From: Domibacillus indicus
GTDB taxonomy: Bacteria > Bacillota > Bacilli > Bacillales > Domibacillaceae
Direction of reading: 5' to 3'
DNA length: 64,000 bases
Assembly (NCBI RefSeq): GCF_023715895.1
Contig: NZ_JAMBOO010000018.1
Location: 23,818-87,817, forward strand
Shown here one piece after another: positions 59,971 through 64,000 of this stretch. The position numbers were made by a program, and so were the translations under genes. Each line of letters opens with the position of its first letter. The first letter of the stretch is position 1. Under the pieces are notes generated by a model. The model had not been told where the DNA came from. It searched no databases and saw only the letters and a list, made by a program, of their open reading frames with translations.

Positions 59971-62121
59971 ATGGAGGAACAGTTAATTAAAGCAGCGGCA
60001 GCAGATACAAAAATCAGTGTGAAACAAGTAAAAGCTGTTATTCAGTTAACAGAAGAGGGGAATACAATTCCCTTTATCGCCCGGTATCGAAAAGAAATGA
60101 CCGGATCACTGGATGAAGTAGAAATTCGAACAATCTTAGAGCAATATACATACCGCAAAAATCTTGAGCAGCGGAAAGAAGAGGTTGTCCGTTCGATTAC
60201 CGAACAGCAAAAAATGACTCCTGAAATCGCAGCCGCTATTGAGGCAGCAACAACATTGCGGGCTGTAGAGGACATCTATCGTCCGTTTAAGCAAAAAAAG
60301 CGTACAAAAGCGTCCGTTGCAAAAGAAAAAGGCTTAGAGCCTTTAGCCAAGTGGCTTCTATCCTGTCCTAAAGACGTCCAAATCGATCAAGAAGCTCAAC
60401 AATATATAAATGAGCAAGTAGAAAACATAGAAGCCGCTCTTCAAGGCGCAGCGGATATCATTGCAGAGACTATTGCAGATGATGCAGCGGTTCGGGAGCG
60501 TATACGGCTTGATATGACGAAATATGGAAAAATAAAAACAGAGTTAAAAGGTGAAGATGAAAAAGAAGTCTTTAAAATGTATTACGAATATGAAGAGCCC
60601 ATTAACAAAATTGCTCCCCACCGCACGCTTGCTGTGAACCGAGGCGAAAGTGAAGGAGTCCTAAAGGTTGCTGTCTCTTTTGATGAAGAGCGTGTGATCC
60701 GCTATTTAACAAAGAAATTCATTCAAAATGAACAAAGCCCTGCAGCCCCGATTCTAATGGATGCGGCCCGGGATGCATACAAGCGTCTTATTCGCCCCTC
60801 TGTAGAAAGAGAAGTGCGGAATGAACTGACAGAAGCGGCAGAAGAACGGGCTATCCACATTTTTTCGGAGAACTTAAAAAATCTTCTGCTCCAGCCGCCG
60901 TTAAAAGGAAAAGTGGTTCTTGCAGTCGATCCGGCATACCGAACAGGATGTAAAATGGCGGTTGTAGATGAAACGGGAAAAGTTCTAGCGATTAAAGTGA
61001 TGTATCCGCACACAGGAGAAGGAAAAAGAAAAGAAGCGAGAGAGCTGTTTAAACAGCTTGCAGAGGAGTTTGAAGCAGATATTATTGCCATTGGAAACGG
61101 GACGGCTTCAAGAGAAACCGAACAGTTTGTAGTAGAAATGCTGCCGAGCCTCAAGAAAAAAGCCGCTTATATTATTGTAAATGAAGCAGGGGCCAGCGTG
61201 TATTCTGCGTCTGATATTGCACGCGAGGAGTTTCCTCACCTTCAAGTAGAAGAAAGAAGTGCTGTATCGATTGGGCGCCGCATTCAAGACCCGTTGGCGG
61301 AGCTGGTAAAAATCGATCCGCAATCGATTGGCGTAGGCCAGTACCAGCACGATGTATCCCAAAAGAAATTATCCAGCTCACTTGCATTCGTGGTAGAAAC
61401 AGCCGTAAACCGTGTGGGTGTGGATGTGAATACAGCTTCTCCTTCGCTGCTTGAACACGTAGCGGGGTTAAATAAAACAGTAGCCAAAAATATTGTTCAA
61501 TATCGAGAAGAAAACGGGAAATTTACGAAGCGTTCTATGATCAAAAAAGTGCCGCGTCTTGGCGGGAAAACCTTTGAACAGTGCATTGGCTTTCTGCGTA
61601 TTACAGATGGAGAAGAACTGCTTGACCGGACACCTATTCATCCGGAAAGCTATAAAGAAACAACCGCTCTGTTGAAATCGCTTGGATTTAAAACGACGGA
61701 TATTGGTTCAGAAGAGCTGGGAGCTGCTCTTCAGGCGGTGAATACAGAGCAAATAGCAAAGGAGCTTGGCATTGGCGAGCTGACATTAAAAGATATTATT
61801 GACTCACTTCAAAAGCCGGGACGTGACCCGCGTGACGAAATGCCGGCGCCGCTTTTAAAAACAGATGTCTTGAAAATGGAGGATCTTCAAAAGGGGATGG
61901 AGCTGCAGGGAACCGTTCGGAATGTAACAGACTTCGGCGCTTTTGTAGATATCGGCGTAAAGCAGGACGGACTCGTTCATATTTCAAAATTGAAAAAAGG
62001 ATTTGTGAAAAATCCTTTCGACGTTGTGTCGGTCGGGGATATCGTAACCGTCTGGGTAGATGCTGTAGAAGCTGGAAAAGGAAGAATTTCATTGACGATG
62101 GTTAAAGACGAATCCAAATGA
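59971..62121 (+). CDS. tex: S1 RNA-binding transcription accessory protein Tex
   Basis: Protein of 716 residues: helical Tex N-terminus ([38 protein letters not shown]), a YqgF-like RNase H fold ([20 protein letters not shown] near 315), helix-hairpin-helix pair ([20 protein letters not shown]) and a C-terminal S1 domain (about 645-715, [20 protein letters not shown]). It binds nucleic acid and influences transcription. ATG 59971 follows GGAGG by seven bases. It corresponds to B. subtilis ydcI. Confidence 0.95.
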   Translation: MEEQLIKAAAADTKISVKQVKAVIQLTEEGNTIPFIARYRKEMTGSLDEVEIRTILEQYTYRKNLEQRKEEVVRSITEQQKMTPEIAAAIEAATTLRAVEDIYRPFKQKKRTKASVAKEKGLEPLAKWLLSCPKDVQIDQEAQQYINEQVENIEAALQGAADIIAETIADDAAVRERIRLDMTKYGKIKTELKGEDEKEVFKMYYEYEEPINKIAPHRTLAVNRGESEGVLKVAVSFDEERVIRYLTKKFIQNEQSPAAPILMDAARDAYKRLIRPSVEREVRNELTEAAEERAIHIFSENLKNLLLQPPLKGKVVLAVDPAYRTGCKMAVVDETGKVLAIKVMYPHTGEGKRKEARELFKQLAEEFEADIIAIGNGTASRETEQFVVEMLPSLKKKAAYIIVNEAGASVYSASDIAREEFPHLQVEERSAVSIGRRIQDPLAELVKIDPQSIGVGQYQHDVSQKKLSSSLAFVVETAVNRVGVDVNTASPSLLEHVAGLNKTVAKNIVQYREENGKFTKRSMIKKVPRLGGKTFEQCIGFLRITDGEELLDRTPIHPESYKETTALLKSLGFKTTDIGSEELGAALQAVNTEQIAKELGIGELTLKDIIDSLQKPGRDPRDEMPAPLLKTDVLKMEDLQKGMELQGTVRNVTDFGAFVDIGVKQDGLVHISKLKKGFVKNPFDVVSVGDIVTVWVDAVEAGKGRISLTMVKDESK

Positions 62122-62585
62122 AAACGAGCGATAAAATGATTCAAAAGCTGACAGAAGAGCTGTCAGAACGTTTTTTTAATCGGCCTTTCCTGCACCGGGC
62201 ATATATTAACAAGCGGCTTCGGACAACAGGAGGCCGCTACCTGCTTGTATCTCACAATATTGAAGTGAATGAAAAATACATTGAAGCGTTTGGAGAAGAA
62301 GAACTCATTGGTATTTTAAAGCACGAGCTGTGCCATTACCATCTTCATCTGCAAGGGAAAGGGTACAAGCATGGAGATGAGGACTTTAAAGAGCTGCTGA
62401 AACAAACCGGATCGCCGCGTCACTGCCGGACACTTCCAGAACAGGAAGGGAAGCAGAAACAAAGAAAGATTGTTTTTTATAAATGCTCAGGATGCGGAAT
62501 AAAGTATAAAAGATACCGGCGTATTAACACATCAAGATATGTATGCGGGGCATGCCGGGGATTTTTAAAAGAAATTATCGAATAA
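62118..62585 (+). CDS. ydcK: SprT-like zinc protein YdcK
   Basis: A 155-residue SprT-family protein. [12 protein letters not shown] near residues 69-80 gives the HExxH metal site, and YKCSGCG with YVCGACRG forms a C-terminal zinc ribbon. It overlaps tex by 4 bases (ATGA), the same order as in B. subtilis. It may be a metalloprotease of the Spartan type; activity is not shown for Bacillus members. Confidence 0.9.
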   Translation: MKTSDKMIQKLTEELSERFFNRPFLHRAYINKRLRTTGGRYLLVSHNIEVNEKYIEAFGEEELIGILKHELCHYHLHLQGKGYKHGDEDFKELLKQTGSPRHCRTLPEQEGKQKQRKIVFYKCSGCGIKYKRYRRINTSRYVCGACRGFLKEIIE

Positions 62586-62599
62586 TGATGTTGACAATT

Positions 62600-62637
62600 G
62601 CTGCTTCAATTGATATTTTAATTGAGCAGCTTTTTTT
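62600..62637 (+). terminator. Intrinsic terminator after ydcK
   Basis: GCTGCTTCAATT / AATTGAGCAGC hairpin with one unpaired base, loop GATATTTT-like, followed by seven T residues. Confidence 0.88.
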
Positions 62638-62684
62638 ATAAAGGTGTTCAATTAATAAATATTGAAAAATAGTTAAAAAAGTTG

Positions 62685-62714
62685 TTGACTATAAATGAGT
62701 AATTGGTTTATAAT
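62685..62714 (+). promoter_or_regulatory. Sigma-A promoter of the first tRNA group
   Basis: TTGACT (62685-62690), 18-base spacer, TATAAT (62709-62714), about 30 bases before tRNA-Asn. Confidence 0.85.
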
Positions 62715-62744
62715 ACTAAGTGTCGATAAGATAACATTCGTTAT

Positions 62745-62819
62745 TCCGCAGTAGCTCAGTGGTAGAGCAATCGGCTGTTAACCGATCGGTCGCAAGTTCG
62801 AGTCTTGCCTGCGGAGCCA
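62745..62819 (+). tRNA. tRNA-Asn (GTT)
   Basis: Acceptor TCCGCAG / CTGCGGA, anticodon loop CTGTTAA, TTCGAGT in the T loop, CCA encoded. Confidence 0.96.
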
Positions 62820-62823
62820 ATCT

Positions 62824-62914
62824 GGGGAAGTACTCAAGAGGCTGAAGAGGCGCCCCTGCTAAGGGTGTAGGTCGGGTAACCGGCGCGAGGGTTCAAATCC
62901 CTCCTTCTCCGCCA
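62824..62914 (+). tRNA. tRNA-Ser (GCT)
   Basis: Acceptor GGGGAAG / CTTCTCC with one G-U pair, anticodon GCT in CCTGCTAAGG, long class II variable arm, CCA encoded. Confidence 0.96.
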
Positions 62915-62927
62915 GATTTACTTTTAA

Positions 62928-62999
62928 GGCCCCTTGGTCAAGCGGTTAAGACACCGCCCTTTCACGGCGGTAACACGGGTTCGAATCCCGTAGGGGTCA
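62928..62999 (+). tRNA. tRNA-Glu (TTC)
   Basis: Acceptor GGCCCCT / AGGGGTC, anticodon TTC in CCTTTCACGG, discriminator A. CCA is not encoded. Confidence 0.95.
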
Positions 63000-63051
63000 T
63001 CGTCGGGAAGCCGGCTTCACCGGTTTCCCTTCTTTATGTTTAATATTCCAT

Positions 63052-63128
63052 GGTCCGGTAGTTCAGTTGGTTAGAATGCCTGCCTGTCACGCAGGAGGTC
63101 GCGGGTTCGAGTCCCGTCCGGACCGCCA
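63052..63128 (+). tRNA. tRNA-Asp (GTC)
   Basis: Acceptor GGTCCGG / CCGGACC, anticodon GTC in CCTGTCACG, CCA encoded. Confidence 0.96.
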
Positions 63129-63144
63129 TTTCTAAAGAAAGTAT

Positions 63145-63219
63145 TGGGCTATAGCCAAGCGGTAAGGCAACGGACTTTGACTCCGTCACGCGAAGGTTCG
63201 AATCCTTCTAGCCCAGCCA
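63145..63219 (+). tRNA. tRNA-Gln (TTG)
   Basis: Acceptor TGGGCTA / TAGCCCA, anticodon TTG in ACTTTGACT, CCA encoded. Confidence 0.96.
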
Positions 63220-63225
63220 TTTTTT

Positions 63226-63298
63226 GAGCCATTAGCTCAGTCGGTAGAGCATCTGACTTTTAATCAGAGGGTCGAAGGTTCGAGTCCTTCATGGCTCA
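63226..63298 (+). tRNA. tRNA-Lys (TTT)
   Basis: Acceptor GAGCCAT / ATGGCTC, anticodon TTT in ACTTTTAAT, discriminator A; CCA is not encoded. Last gene of the first group. Confidence 0.96.
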
Positions 63299-63327
63299 TC
63301 ATTCCTTCGAAACCTTTTAAAAAAGTG

Positions 63328-63356
63328 TTGACAAGGCAATGAAGTTCATGTAAAAT
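63328..63356 (+). promoter_or_regulatory. Sigma-A promoter of the second tRNA group and 16S gene
   Basis: Perfect TTGACA (63328-63333), 17-base spacer, TAAAAT (63351-63356). No other promoter was seen before the 16S gene, so it may drive Leu-Arg-Pro-Gly-16S. Confidence 0.88.
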
Positions 63357-63402
63357 ATTATTTTGTTGGCAAGCGACAATTTGGTGCGCGGAACGCTTTT
63401 AT

Positions 63403-63488
<86 letters not shown>

Positions 63489-63497
63489 AATAAATAT

Positions 63498-63574
63498 GCG
63501 CCCGTAGCTCAATTGGATAGAGTACTTGACTACGAATCAAGCGGTTAGAGGTTCGAGTCCTCTCGGGCGCGCCA
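63498..63574 (+). tRNA. tRNA-Arg (ACG)
   Basis: Acceptor GCGCCCG / CGGGCGC, anticodon ACG in GACTACGAATC, CCA encoded. The A34 should be edited to inosine by TadA. Confidence 0.96.
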
Positions 63575-63592
63575 TTTTATTATCTTATTTAA

Positions 63593-63666
63593 CGGGAAGT
63601 AGCTCAGCTTGGTAGAGCACTTGGTTTGGGACCAAGGGGTCGCAGGTTCGAATCCTGTCTTCCCGA
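63593..63666 (+). tRNA. tRNA-Pro (TGG)
   Basis: Acceptor CGGGAAG / CTTCCCG, anticodon TGG in GGTTTGGGACC, discriminator A; CCA is not encoded. Confidence 0.96.
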
Positions 63667-63679
63667 TCTTCATTTTTAT

Positions 63680-63753
63680 GCGGGTGTAGTTTAATGGTAA
63701 AACCTCAGCCTTCCAAGCTGATGTCGTGGGTTCGATTCCCATCACCCGCTCCA
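63680..63753 (+). tRNA. tRNA-Gly (TCC)
   Basis: Acceptor GCGGGTG / CACCCGC, anticodon TCC in GCCTTCCAAGC, CCA encoded. Confidence 0.96.
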
Positions 63754-63873
63754 GAAAATTGAACATTGAACATTGAAAACTGAACAAAATCAATAAAAAC
63801 GTCAACGTTTTAATTTTTATCTTCCATTAAAAACATCCCGTGTTTTAATGGAAACAAATGAGCAAGTCAAACT

Positions 63874-64000
63874 TTTTTGGAGAGTTTGATCCTGGCTCAG
63901 GACGAACGCTGGCGGCGTGCCTAATACATGCAAGTCGAGCGGACTTGACAGAGCTTGCTCTGTTCAAGTTAGCGGCGGACGGGTGAGTAACACGTGGGTA
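63874..64000 (+). rRNA. 16S ribosomal RNA, 5' end only
   Basis: Contains AGAGTTTGATCCTGGCTCAG at 63881, the universal 5' primer site (position 8), placing base 1 near 63874. GCGGCGTGCCTAATACATGC and AGCGGCGGACGGGTGAGTAA follow. The gene continues past the window. The preceding 120 bases after tRNA-Gly hold the 16S leader with no second promoter that I can see. Confidence 0.97.

Noticed and set aside
63545..63805. An 86-codon minus-strand open frame with sequence VMGIEPTTSAWKAEVLPLNY
   Set aside because: It is the antisense of the tRNA-Arg/Pro/Gly genes. Such peptides are a well-known annotation artefact of tRNA clusters.

Overview
The window looks like a chromosome segment of a Bacillaceae species (low-GC Firmicutes). 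The gene set supports this: complete rsbRSTUVW-sigB-rsbX, mazEF next to alr, cshA-acpS-ydcC-alr-mazEF order, tex-ydcK followed by a tRNA block, TenI-type thiamine operon with a TPP riboswitch, Mn-dependent pyrophosphatase, strong AGGAGG-type ribosome binding sites and frequent GTG/TTG starts. The last 127 bases are the 5' end of a 16S rRNA gene. No CRISPR array, intact insertion sequence or prophage was seen; this is mostly core chromosome.

Layout. 1-2100: cut-off start of a regulator gene, a K+ channel and a GNAT acetyltransferase. 2100-11750: a C4-dicarboxylate block with two CitA/DcuS-type two-component systems (DctS-DctR and MalK-MalR), a DctP-type TRAP-family binding protein (DctB), a DctA-family transporter with a perfect cre site, a bile-acid-symporter-family transporter and a 2HCT malate/citrate symporter. 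11750-13650: small membrane protein and a drug-type MFS exporter. 13650-17530: thiamine thiazole operon tenI-thiO-thiS-thiG-thiF on the minus strand behind a TPP riboswitch and its terminator. 17700-25000: FbpA-like microprotein, divergent MFS/LysR pair, lactonase plus dehydrogenase pair, lipoprotein, cysteine-free uracil-DNA-glycosylase-fold protein, UMF1-type MFS. 25100-30700: ppaC, YitT-family protein, YceI-family protein, PH-domain protein YvbH, a three-gene minus run with a HAD phosphatase. 31060-31940 and 38630-39530: two diacylglycerol-kinase-fold lipid kinases.

32065-35860 is the most interesting operon: DUF4178 protein, PspA/IM30, DUF4247 lipoprotein, DUF350 membrane protein and a membrane-anchored spermidine-synthase-like enzyme, which together suggest a membrane-stress system linked to polyamine-type chemistry. 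It is followed by a 0.44-kb composite repeat element that duplicates the operon's terminator hairpin and carries a run of 12 G.

36350-46260: cardiolipin synthase, two small proteins, two DedA proteins, a UgtP-like glycosyltransferase, a polysaccharide deacetylase, a CorC-like CBS protein and MgtE, so mostly envelope lipids and Mg2+ homeostasis. 46460-62590: ddl-murF-esterase, cshA, acpS, ydcC, alr, mazEF, the sigma-B stressosome/partner-switch operon with an internal sigma-B promoter, tex and ydcK. 62685-64000: ten tRNA genes in two promoter-led groups, the second running into the 16S rRNA gene.
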